NCBI RefSeq assembly: GCF_018873765.1
Contig: NC_057916.1
Span: 51,214,540 to 51,278,539, forward strand
From: Telopea speciosissima
Taxonomy: Eukaryota; Streptophyta; Magnoliopsida; Proteales; Proteaceae
Reading direction: 5' to 3'
DNA: 64,000 nt
Shown in pieces: positions 30,959-42,023 of this stretch. The first letter of the stretch is position 1. Every line of letters starts with the position of its first letter. The position numbers and the translations under genes were made by a program. Below the pieces are notes generated by a model, which did not search any database, was not told where the DNA came from, and saw only the letters and a list, made by a program, of their open reading frames with translations.

Positions 30959-33497
30959 ATGGATAATCCAATAGTCACACCGGATAAAGAAATAGGTGCA
31001 GATGATGAGATTAAGCCTAAGATTGGCATGCAGTTTAAATCAGACAAGGATGCATTTGATTTCTATAATAGTTACGGAGGAAGATTGGGTTTTAGTATCA
31101 GGAGCGAATATGCAAACAAGTGCAAAAAAGATAAGACAATAATAACTTCGAGGAGATTCATATGTAATAAAGAAGGTGTTCGGAGGGAAGACAAATGTGG
31201 TGGTGTAAAGAATCCTTGAGCGGAGACAAGATCCAATTGTCCCGCTCATATGGGAATAAAAAATTTGAAAAATGGTTTATACCAATGCTATGATTTTATT
31301 GAAAATCATAATCATGAGCTTCATTTACCATCTACCACCCACTGTTGGGTCACAACGGCAAGTTTCGGCAATACATGAGCATGAAATTGACTTAGCCGAT
31401 GATTTTGGAATTAGACCTAAGGCCATATTTGAGTACATGGGTAGACAGGCAGGTGGGAGACAGAACCTTGGTTATACACCAGTGGATCATTACAATTATC
31501 TTCGAAGTAAACATTAACGTGACTTAGAGTATGGTGTTACTGGGAGTTTGTTACGGTATTTTGGGAAACCAACAAGGATCAATCCCTCTTTTAGCTATAG
31601 TGTGCAGTTGGATACAGATGAGCAGATAACTAATATTTTTTGGGCAGATGTGAGAATGGTATTGGATTATTCCCTTTGTGGTGACGTTGTGACCTTTGAT
31701 ACTACATTTTTGTACAAACAAGGAGAATAGGCCATTTGGTATTTTTTCTAGATTTAATCATCACAGAGGAGTCGTTATATTTGGGGCAATACTTTTATAT
31801 GATGAGACGGCGGAATCAATTAAATGGTTGTTTGAGGCTTTCTTGGAAAGTCATGGGCAAAAAAAATCTAAAACAATATTTACAGATCAAGATGCCGCCA
31901 TGACAAAGACAATTTCGGAGGTGTTTATTGGAACATGGCATGGTTTGTGTACTTGGCATTTAATGTAAAATGGCATTAGGCATCTAGGTAACTTAATGAA
32001 GGATGGGTTAAGCTTTCTATCAGATCTGAAGATGTATATATATCATTATGATGAGGAAGCACAATTTGAGACTACATGGGAACAATTAAGGAGTAATTAT
32101 TGGGTTGAAAATGGTGCATGGTTGGGTCGTATATATGGACTTAAACAAACGTGGCCAAATGTTTCATGAAGAATACATTTCCAGGAGGTATGCAGAGTAC
32201 ACAGCTAAGTGAAAGTATAAATGCTGATTTGAAGGATTATATAAAGTCTACTTTAGACATTATACAGTTTTTAAAGCATTTTGAAAGAGTAGTCAGAGAT
32301 AAGCGTGCTAATGAATTGAAGGCTGAGTTTGAGGCAAGAAATAAGCTCCCAAGGAACTTGTTTCCCAACACGCCCCTAATGAAACGTGCAGGAGAAGTCT
32401 ATACTCCTTTAATCTTCGGCTTAGTTCAAAATGAGTACACATGCATTGGTTCTTGCTATATAAAAGGGAAGGATGAAAGTAATAGCTTGCATAAGTATGA
32501 TGTTGGTATTCATGGTTCAGATGTGGAATTAAGGTTGTGTGTAATCCATCTGAGTTTATCGTTGAATGCAGCTGTAGGAAATTTGAGACATTTGGTATCC
32601 TATGTCGTCATGCTTTGAAAATTTTTGAAAGGTTAGATATCACGTTAATTCCTGAAGCTTATGTTTTAAGTAGATGGACACATGTAGCAAGAAGCATGAC
32701 AGTAGAAGCTATCAAGGGAATACAAATTGAGGAAAATGTTAATTTGGACTTTACAAAGCATTATAGAATTCTTTGTCCTAAACTAGTAAAGATTACATCA
32801 CAAGTATCCAATTCAGCAGAGGGATATGCATTGGTGAGCAGTGTTGCTAGTGATTTGTGTAAACAGTTAGACAATCTTCAAATTGGGAATCCAATTCCAA
32901 CTCGAGATGAGTCAATTGAGGAGTATAATGTGAATATTGCAAAAGGGCTTAAAAAGAAAGAGAGGAAGAAGAAAGAGGGCTCAAAAACAAATGAACGATG
33001 GAAACCTTGGATGGAAACACAAGGACATCAGCCAAAACCAGCCCCCAAGAAAAAACCAAGGAAAGCAATGCGAAGCCAAGGAAGTTCTACCATGATAAAC
33101 CTCGTTACACCATGCAATATAGTGCATTTAAATCAATTGGATGGATCTAAAGAAAATGAACCCAACAATAGTTACATGGATCTACTTATGATAATTTTCT
33201 ACTAATTTTGGTAATTGCTTTTTGAACTTTTAAATTCTCTGCTTCACTTTTGTGATTCTTTGTTAGTTATATTATAGTCACAGCGGTCATTCGAGCATTC
33301 TATACCTCCTGTATATTCCTCCCAAGCCACCACATCTCAGGTATTGCTTTAATAACTTAAGTTTAGGGTATGATTGATGAAAATATTTTATTTATGTTTA
33401 GTTGCTTCATGTGCAAGTGAATGTTGATCAATTTGCCTCCCAGTCTTCCTTACCTTCTGTACCTGCTGCTTCAACGGGGGACTTAGAGTCGTGTTAG
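30959..33497 (+). pseudogene. FAR1-RELATED SEQUENCE (FRS) transcription factor, degenerate
   Basis: FRS proteins are transcription factors derived from a Mutator-like transposase. The N-terminal FAR1 zinc domain (30959-31300) has GMQFKSDKDAFDFYNSYGG and FICNKEG. The transposase-like core follows (31340-32150): SQRQVSAIHEHEIDLADDFG, VVTFDTTF, GAILLYDETAESIKWLFEAF, TIFTDQDAAM and WHGLCTWHLM. The SWIM zinc finger is CSCRKFETFGILCRHALKIF near 32560-32620. Breaks are a TGA at 31217-31219, a TAA at about 31516, a shift near 31335, a shift near 31726, a TAA at 31966-31968 and shifts near 32150 and 32540. Two small 3' exons remain readable: 33278-33340 and 33402-33497, ending TGDLESC and a TAG. Introns show it is not a retrocopy. 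Confidence 0.88.
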
Positions 33498-33530
33498 GTA
33501 ATTTACAATTATATTGTAATCGAAGATTGG

Positions 33531-33532
<2 letters not shown>

Positions 33533-33566
<34 letters not shown>
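33533..33566. repeat. TC dinucleotide microsatellite
   Basis: About 17 uninterrupted TC units. Confidence 0.95.
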
Positions 33567-33572
<6 letters not shown>

Positions 33573-35649
33573 GCCTAATGTCTCTTTTTCTGGCTCATTA
33601 CGTTTAAAAGAGAGAAAGAAAAAAAAAAGAATCAATCTTATCATCTCTGGTTCTTCCATTTTACTGGTAAAGAGAAAAAAAATCCTATGTTATAAATTCA
33701 GTCTCGTCATCTTTGTCTCTCATCTCTTATGGGTTTTTATCAGTTTGTCATTAAATGAGTTTTCTGATATATTTCTGGTTGTTGCAGGTGATTATGAGTA
33801 TATAGATATTATGATACAAGATGATAAAGGGGGTTTTGGAAGATTGATAGTTGACAAGATTACAAAGGGGGTTCAGGAAGATTGATAGTTGACATAGACA
33901 TAGAGATTAAGAAAGCAGTGGTGTTGTACAAAGTTCTTCCCAGTTTACCAAATGGGCACCTCCAGCTCCAATAGTGAAGTCTAGTAGAAGAGAATTGGAC
34001 TTTCTATTTTTGTTGATTACAATTTTAGTGGAGGTCTATTTCTGATGTGATCAATTAGGCATTTGCCTTCATATTAACAATTAAAACAGACTTACATTTT
34101 AGCTTCAAATGTTATCTTCATTAATACCATTTTCTGTTTTTGTTCCCCTCCCCTTCTCCTATTTTTTGTTATGATTCAACTAAAGAAAGCCTAATATTCT
34201 TTTCTCATTTTCCTTGGTATATCTTAGGGTTATTAATAATTTGTTATGCCAGGTGCTGATTCATGCATCATCGTATCATTTGATAATTAGGCAAGGACTG
34301 CATTCTCAGTCCAAATAAGCAGGCTCAGCTTGGATGATGGGGCAAGGATTGACTAGAAGAAGTTCTTTGGATGATGGGGCAAGGATTGATTAAAAAAACT
34401 ACTGTTCAGCCCTTCGTGTCTTGTTTTGGAGCTGCTGAAATATGGAATGGTGCATTCTTTTTCACCTGCATGTGTACTGATGTTACCATAAAAGCCCCAT
34501 TAGAACAGTGTTGGATGCATACCATTTCAGCATAGAAGGAACTCTTATGAATCCGCAGATCATTCAGAGACTGGAGGAGCTGAAGAAGACATTTACTTAT
34601 TATGTTATTAAATTAGTGAAAACTTGTGATCAACATGATTTTCTCAATCTTAATGTGAGGATCTTCTTAGACTTTGTGTTATATGCTTGTTAGGCCAGTC
34701 TTCAAGTCACGGCTGAGCATTGGTTTTAAATTATATCATTATATTTTGTAAATTTAAGAAGTATGTTCTGTAACCATCAGTAGACAACAGGTCATGGACT
34801 TGTGTACCATCGGTCAATTGAGTTGATTTATTTGTGAAGTCCCTTGGCTGGTGAGTACACATTGTATATTGGAATTTGTCACATGTACTGTAAATTTCAA
34901 AATCTATTGCAATGGTTCATCATGGCAGCTCCATTTTTGAGAAATTTATGTACTTAGGTTGAATGCCTGAATCTCTACCCCTGAACCCAAGATGTTGATT
35001 GTCCAATCAATATTTGCCTCCAAATCAAGGATTTAAAGCACAGATCCAAGGATATAGATTGGCCGATATGCTTGATCCAAAGTGTTGCATATCAATCAGT
35101 TTCTTTTAAGAAAACCTAGGACGAAAGAAAAAGGAATAAGAAGAAATTGGATGGAGTCATTTCCATGTGCTGTATCCAAACCATGAGAAGAACAAAAAAA
35201 GCCTCAAAAGAAGAATCCAATCTTACTCCTCCCACAAATGCCATCCAAAGCAAAAGAGAATATGAACAGCCCCAACCACCTTTCCACTTGAATAAGCACA
35301 ATGCGGAAGAAGGGCTTCAGTATCTCCATTCAGTCTAAGAATTGTTTCACTTTTGCTTGGAAAGATCCTTCTACATCTCGATATACAAACCCCATAAGGT
35401 AAAAGGCATGATAAAATCACTGATGGTCTAAAGAATCAGTATTAATTTACACAGATAGAGCATGACAAAGCTTTTCTTCTCTTATGACGTTTTCTTCTCC
35501 TCTGGCTGCACCATAATACTTAAAAAAAAAAAAAAAAAAAAAATGCAACTCCAAGGCCATCACCCACACCTAAAAAAAATAACTTTGAAAGGAAGACAGC
35601 AATTCCAAGGTCAGAATTTGAAAGAAATTTCATTAAATTAGTCAACATG
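33567..35649. other. Intergenic DNA downstream of the FRS pseudogene
   Basis: No recognised gene. GGATGATGGGGCAAGGATTGA occurs twice near 34332-34395. A poly-A run of about 23 lies at 35521-35543. A splice-acceptor-like TTGTTGCAG/GTG near 33780 might be a 3' UTR exon of the FRS sequence. Confidence 0.4.
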
Positions 35650-35722
35650 AGAGTCATGATGGACTCGAACCATCATCTCCTGGTAAAAAACTAGTTGCTC
35701 TTCCTTTTTGAGCTAAAGACTC
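35650..35722 (-). tRNA. tRNA-Lys(UUU)-like sequence, possibly degenerate
   Basis: 73 nt on the minus strand fold as a tRNA. The acceptor GAGTCTT/ATGACTC has six of seven pairs. The D stem is GCTC/GAGC and the T arm GATGG-TTCGAGT-CCATC is perfect. The anticodon loop TTTTTTA gives UUU. The anticodon stem has two mismatches, which argues for a pseudogene. The sequence looks more like an organelle or bacterial-type tRNA-Lys than the usual plant nuclear one; I infer a possible organelle DNA transfer. Confidence 0.45.
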
Positions 35723-36651
35723 ACCCTCATCAATTAAAACCATGTTAGTTTATACAAGAAAAGCTTAAGTGATAGGTAGTTATTTTTTAAGAACTAAAAA
35801 AAATTGTGTCAACTGATGATGCAAAAGCTATTAGGGTAAAATATCAGCTCTGTGCTTTCCCTTTCAAGGATATTCATGAAATATCAATTTGAGAAACCAA
35901 ATTCAGAAGGGGGGGGGGGGATTCAAACAGTTCACCATTCTTGAACAGCTAACAAATAAGAATGCAACAAATTTTAACAAATGAAAAAGGGGGTTTTAGG
36001 GATTCAAAGCTTCTTCACCATTCCATAACCCACCTGAAGAGAGCTTAGGCAAGGACTTAACAGCCAATTCTGAAGAATAGTCCTCTTTTATTTTAAGATT
36101 TTATGAAAAATCTAGCAAATATTCAATATAACAACAGTTTTTGTCTTGATTGGAAGTCAAAACAGAGAAGTCGATGTTAGAACAGAGGTGGAGGAGGAGA
36201 ACAGAAGTGGGAAAATGCATGGGAACTTCATAACATTGACCATGTTCCCAGTGGCATCTCCTCTGAGTTAGAAGCTTTTACAATTATTATTTGAAGAGCT
36301 AGGTCTCTCTTTTATAAAAATAGAAGTATGGAAGAATGTCCCTGTTTCAACTTTCAACTTCTTCGAAGTAACCTGCTTAATTTTATGGATTCCATTAATG
36401 AATCTCTATTCATAATCCTGCCAGGAAAAAGAAGAAAATAATAAGGCAATAATTACAAAAGAAGCAGCTTCTTAAATAACCTCTTAATTTCACCTTTTCT
36501 GATTACTGTAATAACACCAGGAAAAAAAAAAGAATACGATTCTCAGAGATAAATAGATATATCACAGAATAAATTACTAATCTCAGTGATAAAACAGATA
36601 TTTCACATAATAGATGACTAACATCTTTTTCCCCCCTTGATTAACACATCT
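35723..36651. other. AT-rich DNA and 3' flank of the LRAT gene
   Basis: A G-run lies at 35910-35920. Otherwise simple AT-rich sequence that probably includes the 3' UTR of the minus-strand gene. Confidence 0.4.
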
Positions 36652-37218
36652 TCAAACTGCATGCAGCTTCTTAAGGCCTAAGCATAAAGGGTTCATGATC
36701 ACTTTTGTTAATTTAGAATGACAAGGTCTTGTTGATTCTGTGGGATCTATGATAGAAGATTCCTCAGTTGACAGTTGCCTATCAGGGTCATGCCGAACAA
36801 GTTTCACGGCCATGTCCTCCACTGCCACCTTGACTACATCAGTTCTAACACCTATATCTGTAGCATACCTGCTTGCACAATACATCCCAGCTGCTGCAGT
36901 TGCAACCCCAACAAGTCCAGGCATTAACAATTTCAGAGGAGATGAAAGAAGTGCCGCCAAAGGGGCACCAATGAAAGAAGAAGCTTGACCACTTCTACCC
37001 ACAACTGACTCACTATCATGGACCAGAAGTCCAGTCTTGCAGTACAGTGCAAAATCCTCACAGTTGTTTTGGAACACATCATAGTTCCCAAACCCATTTT
37101 GAAGCAGATACATTGCCCTGTGGATTACTGTTTCTGGGGGATCAGATGTCGCTGTGGTACATGTCCCACCCCAGATCTTGGCAACGAAAGCAGAAGGCAT
37201 AACTCCATAATAAACCAA
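36652..37218 (-). CDS. LRAT-domain (LEAD-SENSITIVE1-like) protein, N-terminally truncated
   Basis: 188 codons are open. The sequence has [31 protein letters not shown], the catalytic-cysteine motif [15 protein letters not shown], a hydrophobic segment ([20 protein letters not shown]) and [22 protein letters not shown]. This is the C-terminal two thirds of plant LRAT/NlpC-P60-type proteins, a family that includes LEAD-SENSITIVE1. The N-terminal part that should carry the catalytic histidine is not found in the 1.2 kb upstream. That stretch holds only a putative promoter, a 5' UTR exon and an intron. No ATG precedes the conserved block in frame, and a TGA lies shortly upstream. A missing or rearranged exon is likely, so a functional acyltransferase-like product is doubtful. 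Confidence 0.7.
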   Translation of the reverse strand: MVYYGVMPSAFVAKIWGGTCTTATSDPPETVIHRAMYLLQNGFGNYDVFQNNCEDFALYCKTGLLVHDSESVVGRSGQASSFIGAPLAALLSSPLKLLMPGLVGVATAAAGMYCASRYATDIGVRTDVVKVAVEDMAVKLVRHDPDRQLSTEESSIIDPTESTRPCHSKLTKVIMNPLCLGLKKLHAV

Positions 37219-38412
37219 TATTTCCTTGCTTCAAGCTTCAAATGTGTGCACTAAGCAGATGTTAAACAGTACAATGGTTGTAGGAAATCTCTCAGTTCAA
37301 TCAAAACAAGGAATCTCCATGAGAAGAACCCACACTAGGGATATTATTCCCCTCTCATAAATCAAGGAAGTGAAAACCATAGACAGCTGGTCAGATTCAC
37401 TAAAAATTTATCATAATCCTTTCAGAAACATATCCAACTCCAGGTAGGAGATACATTTTACATTTACTTTGGAGGAAAAATTAATTCTGACAAGAATAAA
37501 TCCCTAACAGTTGGACTTAGCAATGGATGAAACGTAAGAAGCCTCACCAAGGAATCCCATAACCAAATTCTTCTGGAAAAAACCTAAAACCCTATTAATG
37601 CTGCTTTGACCAAGAAGAAAATAATTATGCCCAGAAATAACACTAAACAAGAAATCCTTTCTTCATCACTGCAAAAGTCATAGCAATACTCTTACCCTCC
37701 TCCACCCCTACTGGTGGGTAGACTCATAAGGGCTCAATAAACCATACAGAAAAAAAAAAATGCACAAGGTAATTCAAAAGTGAAACACACCAGTTTTGGG
37801 AGAAAATAACTCAATTACCGATTCACATTAAGAAAGAAACTCCAGCAAGTAAACTAAACAGAATAAAAATTTGAGAAAACAAATTGTCCCTTGGAACTTT
37901 CATATAATTGATAATAGTTCTTAGAAAGAAATACCTGGAGTGATTGAAGTTGCAGGAAGATGAACGACCGTCTCAGAGTTTGGCAGGGAGGGAGTTAGGG
38001 ATTCCAAACCCAAGAAGTTCGATTGCAGCTCTGATTTGCCCATCGTTCACGGAGAGGATTTTCATTGAATGGAGGGACTCTCATCGTCGTTCACCTAGAG
38101 GAGATAATGGAGGGACTCTCATCGTCGTCGTCGTTCACAGAGAGGAGAGAATGACTCTCGTCGTCGTTCACCGAGAGGAGAGAATGGAGGGACTGTCGTC
38201 GTCGTCGTCATTCACGGAGAGGAGAGAATGGAGGGAAAATCTGGGATTTACTATTTTTAGGTTAAAATTTGGTTTTTCAATAGTGACCATTGGATTAATA
38301 TAAGCCATGTGTCGAGCTACCAGTGAGTACTTGAGGAGAAATGGGGGATAAATACTGGGGGCGATAAAAATCCACTGCACGATGTGTTACAACACCGTGC
38401 TATAACAGGAGA
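37207..38412 (-). repeat. Inverted duplicate of the LRAT-gene 5' region, arm 2
   Basis: Reverse-complement partner of 15594-17904 plus 29411-29462. Read on the minus strand it holds CTCTCCTGTTATAGCACGG, the promoter area, a 5' UTR with a minisatellite, a donor CAG/GTATTTC at 37935/37934 and an intron of about 0.7 kb leading to the LRAT exon. Confidence 0.88.
38040..38235. repeat. 5' UTR minisatellite of the LRAT-like gene
   Basis: Four to five units of about 38-45 bp containing GAGAGAATGGAGGGACTCTC and GTCGTC runs. Arm 1 has fewer (about 16978-17090). Confidence 0.85.
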
Positions 38413-38492
38413 GGATAACGATTCAGCTTACTAACTGATGGTTCAAAATTGAAACCAAATTGAATATCACACTTAAATTAGCTTTACATTGG

Positions 38493-39776
38493 TGTTGCGG
38501 ATGAAAACCTTCGATGCCCGGCTCGCCAATGGATGAGCCTGCAAAAACCAATTAAGCGTAAGAGAGTCGGTGTGGCTCCGGCCTAGGACTCTCCGACGCT
38601 CAAGACAGGTTTCCAATGCAATAGCGTAACAGCGTAGTAAAAAGTGAGATCCTCATTTTAGCTCTATACTTTGGTATTTATAGGATGAGATGAGGCAGCT
38701 GGAGGAGTCCTTGTATGGCAAGAGTCCTCTATTGGGAGGGCTCTCCCATGTGGAGCGGAGTGGAGAGTCATTTTTGGAGTCAGACTCTTAATGAGGTAAG
38801 AGTCCTTAGTAGAGTGTAATTGGGTATCGCGTTGGGGATCATGGCTTGGTTCTTAGCCCGTGGTTGTCGGGGCATGCTGACATGGCTTCGTGATCCCCGG
38901 TGGTCAGTTATTGTAGCTTCTGTGGAGGGCTCAGCCTCGGGCCCCCTCATCTTCGGTGCTCGGCCTCGTGCTCGGCACAGTTGGTGTGGGGGTAGTCCCC
39001 AGTCGTGTGCCTGAGCTCGGCTGAGCCCAGGTCGTTCGGGTGCTCCTCCTATGGCCGATTTGAGCGGGCTCGACTCATGGCTCGGAGGGTCCAGTTTGAG
39101 AGGGAGGAGACCACCTTCTCTGCCGGTGTCCAGTTGAGCACCGGACACTGGGGGCTCGGCCCGGTCCTCAGCGGGCTGAATGCTCGGTTAAGGTGCCCCC
39201 ACTCATCAAGGCTTGATTCGCCCTTGATGAATACCATCTTCCGGCGTGTTGACTATTCCGTCCCAAAGCCAAGCTCGAGCTCTTGTTCTGCAGTGATTTG
39301 ACGTTGTACAGACTGACGGTTGAGGTGTCAGTGCCACATCACTCGGCGCCATTGTGGCCCTCGGGAATTCGAATCGTCTCTTGATCTAGACTGTTGAATC
39401 TTGCCTCAGCCGTTGATTTCGACAACTCGGAGGCTATAAATAGGCGACCCCCCTTCTCTCATTCTTCCCTATTTCAAATCTTCAGAGTGCTCGGCTAGCT
39501 TAGAGTCTTCGGGTCTTCTAGTGCTCGGCGTCCTTTGCTTTCTAGCTCGTTTCGTGTTTAGCTCATCCTCGAAGCTTCCTTCAACCAGTAAGTTCTCTCT
39601 CCCCAACATGTCAGTTGGTAGTGGTTTCGAGGGAGAAGTGCTCACCACGGTGGGCGAGGGTATGAGTCCGAGCTGAGAGCTCCCCCCCCCATTCTCCCAC
39701 TATAGACTTGTTGGGCTCGACCTCGGACTAGCCCGCCATGGTGGAGCCCCGCCAGGCCAATGCTGCCGAAGTCCCC
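38493..39776 (-). mobile_element. Left end of a Tat family A element (A1), truncated
   Basis: The LTR begins TGTTGCGGATGAAAACC at 38493 and is recognisable to about 39195. A deletion relative to A2 (46481-46615) removes the LTR terminus and joins GGTG to CCCCC. The internal part (39196-39776) matches 46615-47200, including the plus-strand TATA box at 39434-39442 and the ATG of the antisense gene near 39609. It stops where the Athila LTR begins, at GAAGTCCCC, and does not resume in the window. Confidence 0.85.
38674..38685 (-). promoter_or_regulatory. LTR TATA box of A1
   Basis: The minus strand reads CCTATAAATACC, at the same position as in the other family A LTRs. Confidence 0.6.
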
Positions 39777-41439
39777 TGATTAGCACATTTATGTGTGAAA
39801 TCTTAGGGCATAAAGCATACATTTTACCACATTGGACAGAGTTACTTTGGTGCTTTCTTGTGTTTTCAGGTTTTGGGCTATTTTGGGTTGTTTTGGACTA
39901 TCAGGAGCTGCATGTCCCAAGTTACGTGTAAAGTTATCATTTTTCTTTCCATGGCTGTAAAGAGGACTAAATTTGGAGCAAGTTGGACGTGATGGAACAC
40001 AAGTACGTATTCGTCTAGCCACCGTACAGTTGATTATTCTTTTCAGCCCAAGAAAGGATAATGGGTCTGAAAGGAGTTGTAGTGTAAGCCCATAATCATT
40101 CTACCACTGCCTAAGGACATTTTTTGATATTGTAGAAGATATTTCTAAGCAATGGTGGAGATCTACTGCAAGTACAGGGCCATCTCGGCAATTTTGCATT
40201 CTTGAAGAGAGAGGACTGCTACCCACATGAAGGCCCATTACTGTCCACGATTTTATTGGGCTACATTTAATGCCCCACGATTTTTAGAGGACACATTGGG
40301 GATTTTGTTATTTGGTTGAGTGGAATCCTAGTTAGCACTCTCTCTCTCTCCTCCAACTTTTTAAGGGCATTCCTAGAATTTCACTTGAGATAGATTTATT
40401 TTGAAAGATATTTTCTCATCTATGGAAGGTTGAAGATGCTTTGATCTTATTGCTTAGAGAAGATATCTACAAAGAAAAGGAAGCACAAGTTAGAATTAGA
40501 AATTTACTTTTCTAGAAATAGAAGGTTTATGTAAACAATATTCTTTTCTTTCCCTCTTTCTATTTTTTTTCTTTTTTCTTGGGATTCAAGGCAATGTAAA
40601 GGAAGAAGGAGAAGAGAATATTCTCTTTTCTTAGGGAATATTTCTCCTACACTTCCCTCTTCTCTCTTCTCCCCTTTCCCCTATAAATACCCCCTACCTC
40701 TCTTGTAAATTTTGCTCATTCACTTAGTGAAATTTCTTCTCTTCTTCTCCTTCTAATTTGTGATTTTTGGCTTTTCTAAGTTCTAGTTTGCTTTTTTGAT
40801 TTTCATTTAATGGTAATAATAGGTTTAGTTTATGCTTTAATTTCAATTTAAGTCTTCAATTGGGTTATAATTTCTTAATTCTCGTTTAGGTTTTAAGCCT
40901 TCTAGTCTAAGTTCTTAAGTTGATGACAAGACTTGAAGATTTAGAAGAGGAGGCCATGATAAGTTTATGCAAGTATTAAAGCTTTTCAATTACATTCATG
41001 CAAGCACATCTAGGTTTACTATCTAAACTCTCAATCTCATTCTCCATCTCCTCTATCTCTCTCTATCTTCTTCTTCTTCTCCCTCTATTTCTTTTATTTT
41101 AATTTTATATGGTTGTGGTTTGTGGATGCATTTTTATTCCCTTATTTCTTTTTATGTGGTTAGTATGTATGGCTGCATTTTTATTCCTTTCAATTCGCTT
41201 TAGTTTGATAGGTTAGATGCTTATGTGTTAGGACGCCGATTTAATCCCTTAATTTTGTTAGATGCTTATGAGTTAGGATGCATTGATTTTTGTTAGTTTA
41301 ATTAGTTTAATTTAACACTTTAATTTGGTTCACTTTGCATTACTTTTAAGTTAGTTAAATAGAGTGGCGTATATCTCCTTGTGTTCGACCCGTAGCTACG
41401 ATTGACCCGTACGCTTGCGGTTTTACTTTAACTCAAACA
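39777..41439 (+). repeat. 5' LTR of the Athila element
   Basis: 1663 bp, TGATTAGCACATTTATGTG...ACTCAAACA. A TATA box CTATAAATA lies at about 40681-40689, followed by pyrimidine-rich DNA. There is no partner LTR for comparison. Confidence 0.85.
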
Positions 41440-41445
41440 AGTTTT

Positions 41446-41463
41446 TGGGGCCGCTGCCAGGGA
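41446..41463 (+). other. Primer binding site of the Athila element
   Basis: TGGGGCCGCTGCCAGGGA resembles the TGGCGCCGTTGCCGGGGA (tRNA-Asp type) site of Athila elements. Confidence 0.8.
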
Positions 41464-42023
41464 GATTATTGTCCATTTTATTTATCTGATTTTTAAGTAG
41501 TTCGAAGTGTTTTAGTTTATTATTTTCTCTTCTTTTCTGAAAAAAAAAAAAATCAATTTTTGAAAACCTCTTCTTATTTCTCTTCTGTTTCAAATAGTGT
41601 GCGCTCAATCTAAAGTCCTTCATATGCTTCAACCCTCAATCTTTTGGTGTCCCTCATAGGATTAAGTTACCTATGACGCTATATCTTGACTTGGTTGGGT
41701 GGATTGGCATGTGACTTATCTTTGGAGGTGACCACTCTTGATAACAGGAAAGCGATATAGTGCGAGCGTTGGAAACATAAACGTATAATTGGCCTCCACT
41801 CTACGTCAGAATCCATTTGGAGTCGACCGTAGGTGGCTATAGAAGACTATACAGGTTCCCTTGCTGTCAACCTATGTGGCATCCTTATAGCTTTTGAACC
41901 ATTATTTCAATTTTTGAGGGATAGATGCACTATCTACCTTAGACTCCCTCTTGTTTTTAGTATTTTTTCTTAAGCCTTTTATTTTTCTTCAATTTTTCTA
42001 AAGGAGACCTCATATCTGTTTAG
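41464..42023 (+). other. Athila leader
   Basis: No coding recognised between the primer site and gag. Confidence 0.5.

Noticed and set aside
33571..33885. 104-residue open frame downstream of the FRS pseudogene
   Set aside because: Starts within the TC microsatellite flank and shows no domain; probably UTR or intron.
35521..35543. Poly-A tail of a SINE or LINE
   Set aside because: No RNA polymerase III boxes, no reverse transcriptase remains and no target duplication could be found next to it.
36740..36988. 82-residue plus-strand frame
   Set aside because: Complement of the LRAT coding exon, whose motifs on the minus strand are unambiguous.
38358..38412. Helitron 3' end, because of the GCACGATG...CACCGTGC hairpin
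   Set aside because: The hairpin is not followed by CTRR and no matching 5' TC end was found.
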